Assembly: GCA_905221605.1 (NCBI GenBank) | Contig: CAJNDS010002447.1 | Coordinates: 185,942 to 249,941, forward strand | DNA from: Symbiodinium natans | Lineage: Eukaryota > Sar > Dinophyceae > Suessiales > Symbiodiniaceae | Length of the DNA stretch: 64,000 nt | Reading direction: 5' to 3' | Shown: positions 10,857-21,115 of the stretch, in pieces | Position numbering within the stretch: the stretch's first letter is position 1 | Layout: every line of letters starts with the position of its first letter | Made by a program: the position numbers and the translations under genes | Notes under the pieces: generated by a model | The model's database searches: none | Seen by the model: the letters and a program-made list of their open reading frames with translations, nothing else | What the model was told of the DNA's origin: nothing

Positions 10857-11639
10857 CCCTGCGTCTCCTCCCGGGCCATTGCCCGCGCCTCCGCGTCGTG
10901 GGCCGCCAGGAGCCTGACGCAGCAGATTCCTTGCTCTCTTTCAAGGGGGGCAAGGGGGAAGGGCGGGGGGGGGGGAGGAGGCTTGGGGTTGGGGTTTAGG
11001 GTTTATTGGGCGAGAGGGTTTAGGGTCTAGGTTTGGGATTTGGGGTCTATTAAGGAATATGCGATGACGGTTTCCCGAAAAGAGGGCCCTTTGCGCTATG
11101 GAGCCCTGCTTGGTACCCTAAACTCTGGCCCTTAAAACCTCACCAAATATGTTAATTTTAAATATTCCCTTGAGTAATTACACAAACAAAAAATCGTTCC
11201 GAAGAAGGCCATTGGAAATGATCCACGATCTCGGGGGGGTGGAGGTGCCGAACCCCATGTCGGTTCAAAGTGGGGTCTGCATCGCCATGGCAGATGAAGC
11301 TTCGACCCAATAAACTTCAGCTTGCGGGGAAGGTGCATCTCCTTTGGTCTCTGGAACTGAACACTGAGGGTCCACTTGTAGTACTATTATAGGAATTAGG
11401 TACGCAGACGCCCTACTAAACAGCGTTTTTGGGCCTGGGTACCTATAATTGCGGAATAGTACTACAAATGGACCCTCTGGGGAAGGTTTTCGGGGGTAAA
11501 GTCTACGCAACGCCGAACCAATAGGCTCGTGGGCTGGGAACCAGAAATCGTGGCACGACCACGCCTCTCGTAGTTTGGCACGATGTGCAGGTCTACGTGC
11601 TTGCTCCACAAGCGTACCTTCCGCCAAGTGAAAAACCAA
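10857..11639 (-). CDS. Exons of an unidentified gene
   Basis: Three minus-strand islands are coding-like. The first, about 11480-11625, begins after GGCGGAAG and reads GTLVEQARRPAHRAKLREAW followed by SCHDFWFPAHEPIGSALRRL. The second, about 11265-11365, has two possible frames (ETKGDAPSPQAEVYWVEASS or KLKFIGSKLHLPWRCR). The third, 10857-10935, reads RLLAAHDAEARAMAREET. A 112-bp inverted-repeat element (11366-11477) separates the first two and probably acts as an intron. The grouping into one gene is inferred from order and strand only. No family was recognised. Confidence 0.4.
11366..11477. mobile_element. Inverted-repeat element, family D, introner-like
   Basis: The left arm starts GAGGGTCCACTTGTAGTACT and the right arm is its near-perfect reverse complement, ending in ACTACAAATGGACCCTC. 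The match is 23 bp with one mismatch, followed by a looser match. The length of 112 bp equals that of the proven introners, and it lies between two coding-like islands on the minus strand. Confidence 0.6.
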
Positions 11640-12182
11640 CTAAGTCTTTTGGGTGCGTTGTAAGTGATGGGAGATGGCTTAGCAGTTGCCTACTTGCTTC
11701 AACCTCCTAAACCTGCAGAGGCCTTGCGGACCAAAACAGAGGTTAGACCACACAAAAGGTTTATTTTCTGTACAATGGAGGACTCTGAGATGTAAACTCC
11801 AGGCAACAGGGAGCAGAGCTTCTCTGAACCGAATAGGCCCTGCAAGCCCGCACAGCCCTGGAAGCCCGGAAAACCCACATGTCATATCAACCCTTCAACA
11901 CCCTGCAATGTCATATCAACCCTTCAACACCCTGCAAAAACCACAAAACTTCGATAGAATTCTATAAACTCTAAACCAGTTCCCTGAACAGGATTTCGAA
12001 TGGCATGAAAGGGCCTGAAAGGGTTTTTTGGCTCAGGGCTTGTCCGGGCTGGGTTTGTGAACTTCGGGCTGAGATCGGGTGACCATCGGGTGTGGCCTTT
12101 TGGGTTTCGTGTTCAGGAATCTAGGATTTTGGGGATTCGTAAACCCCACCTGAAGCCCCAAAATAGGCCAATGCACCCGGCA

Positions 12183-14907
12183 CCCACCTTGGCGCGCGCG
12201 AAAGGCGACGTGGGCAGCAGAGGCGGTCCGCTGAAGGTTTCGTGCACGTACCTCAGCAGCAAATGAAAACACACAATAATTCAGAAGGAGGCTAAAGAAT
12301 GAGGCCGTTACCAGCAAAAGACCAGATGATTACCCTACTTATTCCCCAGTCAGAACCATGTGTTCGTTTTAGGGGTCTTGATCCGAGAGGGCTTATAGGC
12401 CCCCTGAAGACCCCAAACCATACACGGCAAAGCCTTAGCAGCCTTGCATGCATTCGCGTTTATAGGGTTTGTGATATGGCGTTTCTAGGGTTTAGTGGGG
12501 CTTGTTTAGGGATGTCGAGGGAAATTACAGGGCTTGAGGGTTACGTTTTAGGGTTTTGGGTGCCGGGCTTCTCCTGAGCCCCGCGCTCCAGCAACACGAT
12601 CGAATCGTAGACGTGCTCTCCGCCGTTGTCCAAGGCAGGCAGCAGACCCCGCCTCATCTTGCGGCGTGCCCCCGAAAAAAACTTGAAACCCTTTTAGAGG
12701 CAAGGCCCTTACGAACCGCGACCTAGCCAAAACCTCAGTGAACGCAAATAAGGAGGGCTTATGAGGCCGAGACTGCCCTAAAGGCCCTGTCAACCCCAGG
12801 TGCGCAACATGGGGCCCCGGACGGCGAGCACGCCACGAAGTCCGGATAGAGGCGATGTAACTCCTGGCACCCCGTCAAAAAAAGGCTCAGGGCCAGTTTT
12901 TGGGCAGCTTGTTGTGGTTCAAGGCCTCGCTTTCTGGAGGGGACTTGAATGGGTAGGAGGGAGTAAGAGGCGAGCTGCGAAATCGCGGGAAGCCGGAACT
13001 GTAACTGCAACACTGAGTGCTTTTCTATAAGAAGTAGAACAACACCACATGACAACGAGGATCAAAGACAGCTCTCCCTACGCAGGCCGGCATGTTTTTT
13101 TCCTTCTTGGTCTTCTTGAGCGTCTTGTACTTCTGCCGAGGCACGTGCATGTGCGCGGCAGTCAGAAGACGGTACTTGGAGGGCTCGGCCGCCCACGCCT
13201 CTGACCCCATGCGCTGCTCATAGGTGCGCCAGAGCTCCGTCCAGTATCTCAGAAACTGGTGGGGCGCGTACGGCCGGTACCTCGGGACGTCGGAACCCTC
13301 GTTCTGTCTGGACGTAAAAAGTTCTGAAGTTCTAGCATCTAGGGCTTGGGGAACCCTAAACCCTAAACTCTACAGGCCTCAAACCCTAAGCCCTAAACCC
13401 TACACCCAAGAATGTCCAAAAAGGCACACCCGGGAGGCGATGAGCGAGACATTCTGCAGGGTGCAGGATCGCAGGCCGCGCGCTTGCCGCAGGTGCCGAC
13501 AGGTCTCGCTGTCTGCCGGGATATCCTGTCAGACTCAACATGTCAGGGTTCAGGGTTTAGGCTTCAGGTTTCAGGTCGAACATGTTTGGGCACCAAATGA
13601 ACCCTGGAATTGTGATCATATACCCCTATACTACTATAACCCTTATTGCGGTATATGAAACCAGAAACCCTTATAGGGTTCATGTGGTCCCCCAAGGTTT
13701 CAGGGTTTACCTAGACTAAACGTTGTACCTTTCAAAGTGGACGAGGCTTTTCATAGCGTCTCGCATGGCACTGTCAGGATATGGTTGCGGGACATCTCAC
13801 TCGCTTTGGTGGTGGGGGGGAGGAGGAAAGCACTCATTGAAATGCATAGCTTCACGAGTCTTATCGTAGTTCGTAAATCTGGGCTTGTTGATACGTCCGG
13901 GCATTTATTGCGAAACACCGAGGGTTTTGGGCAATTAAGGTCAGGGTTTTGGGTTAAAGGATGTTAAAGGCATAAGGGTGGCTTTAGGTCAGGGTTTTGG
14001 GTTACAGGCATAAGGGTTGCTTTAAGCTTTATTTTGGGCCTTCGGGCTTTAGAATGGCCTCCCTACACCCCAATTCTGTAAGCTCCAAGCCCTCTGAACC
14101 CCAAACTTGAGACCCTGAACCCTGAACCCTAAACCCTCTGCCGGCGGGTGGGGGCCTTGTAGAAACCGAGCAGCTGCAGGGCGTTGGCCACGCCAAAGGG
14201 CCCTAGGCCTAGGTTGCCCAGATTTGCCCAGTAACCTAGGGTTTAGGGTTTAGGGTTTATGGCTTCATTGGGGCTTAGGGTTTAGGGTTGAATCGTTAAG
14301 GCTTTGGGTTTAGGGATAGGTGTGATGGAACCTATCCCCGACAAAACAAGGGAAAGAAGTTCTAGCACTGGGCATCCCAAGAGGCCGTAGATTGCCTTGC
14401 AGCGCTGTCCCGCCTCCTTCCGAGGCTTTGGGCATGGGGGGGCGCGGTTTCTAGTCTTCAACTTCCATACCTATCTTCAGAGGAGGTTTACGAAAATAGG
14501 GATCCTCAATAGCGTCCCCAAATAGTAGGATTCCATTATGATGAGGTACCCCCTAACTTCGGAAACACCCCCATATATCTATAGTCTATATGGGCTGGAT
14601 AGGGGCAGTGGGATGAAGGGCCCCTGCCAGCCACCCGTCAGCCCGTCCAGTCCTGCTCATCGAGGCGATCATGGGAGAGTCCGTCCTTTGTTTCTTCCCA
14701 GTCAGGGGGTTTTTGAGGTTTAGGTGTCTAGGAGTATTTAAGGCTATATGGTTGATCAGGGTTTGGGGCCTCATCCTGAGAACAACAACGAACCCCCACC
14801 CCCCCAAAAACCCACCTTAAACGGCAGATTTTCTGGGAACCAGGAGTCCAGGCCGCCAGCTTGGGCGAAGCGGGCGAGCTTGATGATGCGCTCGGCGCGG
14901 TAGCCGA
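12183..14907 (-). CDS. Exon cluster, unidentified protein(s)
   Basis: Minus-strand exons in order: 14816-14907 (VGYRAERIIKLARFAQAGG through WFPENLPFK, canonical GT donor); 14138-14202 (PFGVANALQLLGFYKAPTRR); about 13411-13540 (frame less sure); 13082-13307 (the best one, acceptor after TTTTTACGTCCAG, containing YRPYAPHQFLRYWTELWRTY and KYKTLKKTKKEKN); 12571-12672 (RRKMRRGLLPALDNGGEHVY); and about 12183-12250 (LLRYVHETFSGPPLLPTSPF, donor AAG/GTGGGT). Strand, order and codon bias agree, but the joins were not phase-checked throughout, so this could be more than one gene. I do not recognise the product. The 13.1-13.3 kb exon is basic and aromatic. Confidence 0.5.
13584..13697. mobile_element. 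Introner-like element, family A copy
   Basis: This 114-bp element has TTTGGGCACCAAATGAACCC at one end and, on the other strand, CTTGGGGGACCACATGAACC at the other. Both ends match the family A intron at 3299-3414. It lies just upstream, in sense direction, of the possible exon at 13411-13540, so it may be an intron. That was not proved by an exon join. Confidence 0.6.
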
Positions 14908-15357
14908 CTGCACAAAGTTTCTTGAGCCTGCCCTAGGCCCTAGCCACTAGGATTGCGGGATCGTTGGGTTTTGCAGTGTTGTTAAGGCTCAAGATGCTTC
15001 GTTTGGGGGTTAGAGTGTTAGGGTGGGATGCAAGGGTTTCGAGTTTAGGGTGCTAGGGTTCTGGCCCGTCCTGCTAACAGCAGCAGAAGCAACAGCAGCT
15101 TGCCAAGAAGTGCCACAGGTCAGCATGTCAGGTGTTGGCAATGTAGGGTCTTGGGGGGGTCTTCGGCTTTGAGCCTGAGGGTCTGCTTAATGTGGGTTTC
15201 CGGGCTTCTCCCAGTTTGCCCAGCAAAGCCTCGCTGCCGGCACTTTGACCAGATCGGCAGGGGATGGAAACCCGCGCGCGGGGCCACCAAAATGCTGGCA
15301 AAGCTTCTCGTTCATCGCAATCGTCCTTGCTGCTACACAGCGAACTCGGTGTATGTC

Positions 15358-15960
15358 ACCATCCAGCCCCCACCCTAGGATAAAATCTGTCTTAAGATCT
15401 CAGCCCCTACCCCAGGATCAAATCTATCTTAAGATCTCAGCCCCATATCCAGCCAAAGAACCCAACCAGAGTTGACATCCTGGGAAGAATGAGATACCTG
15501 TTGATGACACAGCGGAACAAACAAGCTGATTCTTCTTACACAATAATGCTATGATGCAATTAAAATACATAAGCAGCTTATTGTGAAACATACATGGGAG
15601 CTACAACCCTTTAACACCAAAGCCTGAACCAAAATCTACAAGACCCCCCTTGCCCAGACCCCCCTTGCCTAGTTAGGCGTATGACACTCAGATAGTTGTA
15701 AGTTTAGGGCAAGCGCTCAGTGGGTGCAAAATAAGGTCTGCTAGCGCCACAACCAACCTCCCAATGGGTTAGCAACGTGCGACCATCCTCTAGAGCGCAC
15801 ATTGGCAATGCAATCTATAGGGATTCAGAAGATGGTAACTTAGGCTGGGATCTTCAGATAGATTATCCTAGTATTGGGGCTGAAATCTTAAGATAGATTT
15901 GGGGTGGGGGCTGAGATCTCAATTAAAACAGATTTTATCACAGGGTGGGGGCTGGGTGGT
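15358..15960. mobile_element. Foldback element of about 600 bp with composite inverted arms
   Basis: The left arm (15358-15450) starts ACCATCCAGCCCCCACCCT. The right arm (15843-15960), read on the other strand, starts ACCACCCAGCCCCCACCCT. Each arm is built of two or three tandem subrepeats of about 38 bp with the core AAATCTRTCTTAAGATCTCA. The 390-bp centre has no recognised gene and few heptamers. The structure fits a non-autonomous foldback transposon. No clear target-site duplication was found. Confidence 0.6.
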
Positions 15961-15999
15961 ACCATAGACCCTGCACCCTAAACCGGCCCTACTCTACAA

Positions 16000-16024
16000 C
16001 CCCCCCCCCCCCCCCCCCCCCCCC
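16000..16024 (+). repeat. Poly-C run
   Basis: About 25 consecutive C residues. Similar runs of G or C recur in the window (27.38, 28.07, 38.02, 41.22, 50.3 and 62.88 kb). They are likely to be assembly- and length-unstable. Confidence 0.8.
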
Positions 16025-16162
16025 AACAGCGATCGTGTCCTAGTCCAACCGCAATTGCACAGGGTGAAGGTCTTCACCTCTGAAGGGCTTGAGGCTTCAG
16101 GTTGAGGGCCAAAGGGAATCTTGGTGGCCGAAGCCAGGAAGCCTACGTAGGGTTTAGGATTT

Positions 16163-16330
16163 TGAGGTTTTTCTTGTACTAATTTAAGACTGTTAATATT
16201 TGGTGATTGTTTTTTTGGTAAATAGACATTACTTATCTTGCTATTAAGAAAATTCTTATTATTACTACTTGTGCAATTGTGTTTTACTTATAAGATTAGA
16301 AATGGCATAGTAAGTAATACATGATTAGAA
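16163..16330. other. AT-rich island
   Basis: Composition shifts sharply to A+T here (words such as TTAATATTTGG and TTATTATTACT) between heptamer-rich flanks. No ORF, inverted repeat or known motif was recognised. It could be a relic insertion. Confidence 0.4.
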
Positions 16331-16784
16331 CTGTTCGAATTATCTGTAGTATCATTCTTGAAGGGTTGGGGGTTCAGGGTGTACACCCCCTTCGTTTTTG
16401 GGATCATCCCCCGGCCAGGTCTTCGAAGACGGTGGGAGAGCGGAAGAGCCTTCCAACCTGCCACGTTCGTGGGAGTCCGGTGTTAGGGTTCGGGGGCTTT
16501 GGTTTCGTTGAACGAGGGTGTTGGGACCTCGTGTCTTCGCATCCCTATGAAACCCAGTGCGGCAGCCAAGGATAAACTCCAAGCCTCCAGACGCTAGGAT
16601 TCAAGCCCTACATCCTAAACCCTAACCCTAAACCTGAGCCCTCAACCCTGAACCCTAAACCCCCCGCAGGATTGAAGCATGCTGGAGACCTAGGAACTAT
16701 AGGGGCCTTAATAGAGTGGGGGGTTTGGGGGTTATATATAGGGACCATAAACTGATATCTACTAGTAACCCCAACCCCCTTAAA

Positions 16785-17876
16785 GCTCTGGAGAAGGCGA
16801 GCGGCCGGCGCTTTGGCCAAGTCAGGGCTGCTTCGGGTGAAGGCGTCGGCCGCGGCTTTGTCGGCATGGCCCAGGCGCAGCATCCGCACCACCTTCCCGG
16901 ATCTCTAGGGTGTACTACGGGTTTAGGGGTTTAGGTTTTAGGGCTTGGGGAGCTTAGGGAGCGTAAGGGAGTATGGGGAGCTTGGTGCTTAGGGTTGAGG
17001 ATTTTGGGCTGTTTAGGGCTTCCTGTTTATTGTTGAAAGGTTGGGGGTGGTGGTGGGCTGTCAAAGGGGAGCTTAGTAGAGGCTCGACCCCCACCTGTTG
17101 TTGAAGCACCCCCACGTCTGCAGAGGACAGCTTCTTCGACATGGACACCTCCAGGACCCGCGCTGAGATCTGCCGAAGGGCGGCTCGCGCGGCGCCCCCG
17201 CGCGCCAGCTGAAGCGGTCTGAGGAAGACCTTGGGGGCTTGGGGCCTTTCCTGCTCTTAGGGTTCATATAGGGGTCGTCAATGTTAAGGGGTACCGTATA
17301 TACGTGGGGGTCCTTATTCTAAGGGAATCCTGGTCTGCTTCAGGGGCTCCCTATTTTCGTAAACCCTTATATAGAGGTTCACACTCGTAGAGTTTATAGG
17401 GTTTGTGGGCCAAATGTAAGGGGGGGTTTCCCAAGCATCCAAGGCACACCCTTGCGGTGGGCACCAGAGCCCTTGGCCTGGGGTGGCTGCCAGCGGTTGG
17501 GGGCCAACATGGCGAAGCCATAAGAGCAGACCTTTGAAAAGTAGCGAGGCTGGGAGGGGGGGTCTAACCTGTGTTCGGTTCTGCAATATATGGTACTCAA
17601 AGCCCTATGAAAACGCTAAACCCTGAACACCCGCAACAGGGACGATCAGCGTCCCAAACGGAAACCCCTTAACCCTCAATTTTGGGGGTTTAGAGTTTAG
17701 GGTTCAAGGTTTAGGGAAACACAAAACCCAAAAAACAACTATGCCTGGGTCCAAGAGGCCGTCGCACCCAGGGAGAAACGAGGGGGCAGCTGGAGGTGAA
17801 AGGCCTTTCGGCCTTTGGTCACCTTAACAACCGACCCCAGCTTCGGTCGCTTCGCCGTCGCGAGCTTCTTGGCCAT
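16785..17876 (-). CDS. Four-exon gene, 5-prime end present, unidentified helical protein
   Basis: The start ATG is at 17876. Exon 1 (17745-17876, 44 codons) encodes a basic N-terminus MAKKLATAKRPKLGSVVKV and ends at a GC donor. Exon 2 (17448-17531, 28 codons) reads VCSYGFAMLAPNRWQPPQAK. Exon 3 (17095-17229, 45 codons) reads FLRPLQLARGGAARAALRQI with donor CAG/GTGGGG. Exon 4 (about 16785-16892) reads VVRMLRLGHADKAAADAFTR. All three joins are phase 0 and each complete exon is a multiple of three, which strongly supports the model. Exons 3-4 look helical; the LRLGHADKAADAF pattern loosely recalls exocyst Exo84-type C-termini, but that is a guess. The 3-prime end is not resolved. Confidence 0.6.
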
Positions 17877-19251
17877 TGGGGCTGTTAGGACTTAGGATTT
17901 AGGGTTCAGGCCCTAAACATCGAAGTTGTAAATTGATATGCTGAAACTTCAGCGAAATGCTGCGGTGAACCCTTCAGGGCGAGCACGCCAACATACGAAG
18001 TGAACTTTAAGAAGCTTCGGAACTCACCAATCCAAATTCCGAACCCCAGAATCGAAACCGCATGTTTTGGAAGACTAGGAAGGGTTTGGAGAAAACTTGG
18101 GGTTTAGAGATTAGAGTTTAGAGCTTAGGTTCCAGTATGGAAGCCTACGCCCAAAACAACATGCCCTAAGAAACCCCTCACCCATCTTAGGCCCTTCAGT
18201 CAAAAAAAGCTCAAAGTTATTAGTTATAGGGTTTGGGACTTAGGGGCTCCCACCCAAAGAGACCTTAAGCAAGCCTTACTCGGGCCACAACTTTCGCGTG
18301 AGGACAACAACAGGGATCCCATTTTTCCATGCCTGAGACCCCATCTTTTAAGCCGCAGCGAGGTCCTTACACTCGCAATCTCGGCCCAAGCATCCTACTC
18401 GATAGGTAGACCAACCTCACCCGCTTGAGAAAATGTAGCCCGATAAGCCCTTAACAACAACTCATTTTTGCCGTACGAAGGACCGTAACCTTCTTTAACC
18501 CCTATAATTTGTAAACCCTGACGTTAAGATCTTCGTGAGCCCGGCACGAACGAAAGACTGTTCACCCCAAATCTTCCCCTTGGCCCACCAACACAGAACC
18601 CGGAGCATCCTACTCCAAAACCTTACCTGTAGCCCCCCCGACCCACCCCCCCCCCCCCAAAAGAAAACAAAAAATGCAACTTCGTAGATCAGCAATCTAC
18701 AGAATGCCCCCTGGCCCGCAAAACCAAACCCCGGCAACCATTGGGGCAGGTCATATTGAGAATTAGAAGGGGATCATCTTGGTATCTTGGTATTCAACCC
18801 AAAACCCTACACCCCATACTCTTCAGTCCCAAACCCTAAATATTAAATCCTAAACCCCATGACCAGCCTCGAGAGGCATCAGCCACCGACCCCGTCCACC
18901 ACCAGAGTCGCTCCGGTACCTCGAAGCTCTCATGCTCGGCTTCCATAGGTTCAGGGTCAAGGGTTCAGGGAGTTGAGGGTGTTTGGGTATCCTACGCCCT
19001 CATCTCTAGCCCTAAGCCTAAACCCCAAACCCCAAACCCTAATCATAACAAGCTCAGCTGGGATGGTCCCATCTCCAGTCATGCCGGGCCCTGGCCTTTC
19101 AACGTAGAGGTTCGCGCGTTTTCGACATCAGGGCTTTAGGGCTTCGGATTTTGGGTTTAGGGTTTCGGGTTGTCTCATGGGGGCCCATTCAGGGTTGGAG
19201 AGCTTCAGGGCTTTGGGCTCCTGAATTCCTGCAGTTGCACAACCCTGAACC
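17877..19251. repeat. Heptamer filler
   Basis: Repeats at 18100-18130, 18820-18860 and 19010-19045 alternate with sequence that has no convincing reading frame. A tiny minus island near 18930-18955 (MEAEHESFE before a GTACCG) is possible but unsupported. Confidence 0.4.
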
Positions 19252-21115
19252 CAGAATCCCTCGGCATGGGGCACAAGTCGATCTCCACCTGACACATGCA
19301 GAGAGTGACCACCGTGGGTAGCTTTCGCGGCTTGGCAGCAAATCGCGAAAGGCCGGAAACATCAGAAGCTCGACACCCTAAACCCCTAAAACCCTAAACC
19401 CTCAGACCCCAAAACAGTTCGGAGCTTGGGCATGGGGTGTTGCATTAAGGTGCTACATCTTGGAAAACCTTAGGGCTTGGGGTTTCGGGTTTAGGGTAGA
19501 AGAAGCAGGCCAGAAGAGGAGTAGATTCGAACCCTACACCCTCAACCCTAAACCCTAAACCCAGCGGTGCCTGATTGCAATACAGGCTGGGCCGACCCAT
19601 TGGTATTCAACGGTCTTCTCCTCGAGCCCAATCCAGACTCTCTGTGCCTGAGATCAGTGGGCTCGACTTGGAGGTTCATGGGTTGCTATCGCTGGCAGAA
19701 GTAGGGTAGCCATCAAATCTTTTACCTGGTGTCTGGTGTGTCGCCTTATTTGGGTTACAACCCTAAAACTTTTAAGTATGAGGGAGAGAGGGCTGATGAT
19801 TTGGCTTGCCCAAGAGGGTACTAGCCATAAACCTGCAAGACTTTGAAACCTTGGCCTTGGGCCAAACCCTAAACCCGAAAATTGAAGCATTGCGCATCCG
19901 GCTCGGTCGCCGGCGTAGGGGCAGCGGGAGCTGGCGTAGAACTTCACAGGAGCTCTCCTGAACGTCGGCCCTAGACACCCTAAACCCGAGGTTTTGTTTA
20001 GGGTTTAGGGTCTGGGGCTTAGGGCTGCAACACGTGGCACGTGCAGCGTGCGTCCTGACGCTGGCCTCTTCTACCAACCGGTCCACCGGAGAGCCGGACA
20101 TCCTTCAGAGCGAGGCTTGGTGGAGGGGGGGGGGGGTTGGGGTTTAGGGTCTTAGGCGTGCTTGGTGTCTTGTGTTTAGGGTTCAGTCCCTTTCAAAAGA
20201 AGGGGAGGTGGGGAGGTGTGGGGTGGGTGGGGGGGGGGTGCGGGGGGGTGCGGGGGGGAGGTTGGCACACTAAGACGTTCTTTGTCTAGGTAGAGGGTTT
20301 GGGGTTGTAGCAAATAAGCTGGCAGACTGTTCCTACAAAGAGTGCAGGCCTATTGTAGGATTCCCTTAAATAAGGTACCCCAGTTTCGGAAACAACCAGA
20401 GGGAAAAATGGTGTAGGTTTCTTTATTAATTATAAGGGAGCCCCGAAGCCAAAAACGGGACTCGCTGGGCTGCCAAGGTTTTGTTAACGGCTTAAAGCTC
20501 AGGGCCTTGGGGTTGGGCTTCCGGGCTTTTAGGGCTGTCAGGTCTTCCGGGCCCTGTCGGAGCTTGGCCTTTCACCGAAACCTCAGGGTCGAGGGGGTTG
20601 GCTTAGACCTTAGGGGCTCGGGCCTGCCACTGGCTCATGCAGCTGTTTTGGGCTGCCATTGTCCACTCATGGCGGAAGCGAGGCACCAGTGTGGCTGCGG
20701 GGCTTGTCGTATGATTGCAGTAAAGTTGCAGTCGTTTCAAGTTCTGCCGCCCAAATAGGGTCAGCCACTACACACCTAATTCACCAGCTAACCCACCTAG
20801 GCTGAAGCTGCAAAAGGTCCTCGGTACTCAGCTCGTCACTTTCATCCATGATAGTCGCCAGCATTGATTGGGAGGAAGGGTTGTCCGTGTGTGGCGGTGC
20901 GAGCTGCGGGGTACACGCAGGGGTTTAGGGCTCATATGAGGCTTCAGGGTTCCACAGTTTATGGTCGGCCGTGTGGGACCTACCCGGATCGACATCTGAG
21001 CAAGCAGGGTGTCGCGTGTGTTGGCTGGGTTGCTGCAGGGCCTGTAGGGGACCGGCGCTGCCATCAGGATCCGACGGATCCGACGAGGACGCGACAAAGG
21101 TTGCCAGGATGCAAT
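19252..21115 (-). CDS. Exon cluster, unidentified protein
   Basis: Minus-strand exons: 20984 to about 21115 (IRRILMAAPVPYRPCSNP and NTRDTLLAQMSIR, donor CGG/GTAGGT); 20797-20903 (NPSSQSMLATIMDESDELST, joined in phase 0, donor CCTAG/GTGGGT); about 20625-20735 (ATLVPRFRHEWTMAAQNSCM); about 20040-20105 (SPVDRLVEEASVRTHAARAT); about 19885-19975 (two possible frames); and about 19252-19373 (DVSGLSRFAAKPRKLPTVVT then CMCQVEIDLCPMP). The first join is good; the others are by position and strand only. The last exon has a short Cys cluster. No family was recognised. Confidence 0.5.

Larger units (their letters stand above)
14908..16784. repeat. Filler with a foldback element, poly-C and an AT-rich island
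   Basis: Heptamers occur at 15010-15060 and 16610-16660. A minus-strand coding-like island near 15190-15330 (FPSPADLVKVPAARLCW) and another near 16390-16480 are too uncertain to call. The foldback element, the poly-C run and the AT-rich stretch are listed separately. Confidence 0.4.

Noticed and set aside
12020-12040. Dinoflagellate spliced-leader relic (TTTTTTGGCTCAGGG)
   Set aside because: It matches only a few bases of the known leader end and lacks the CCGTAGCCATTTTGGCTCAAG core. No convincing relic was seen elsewhere in the window.
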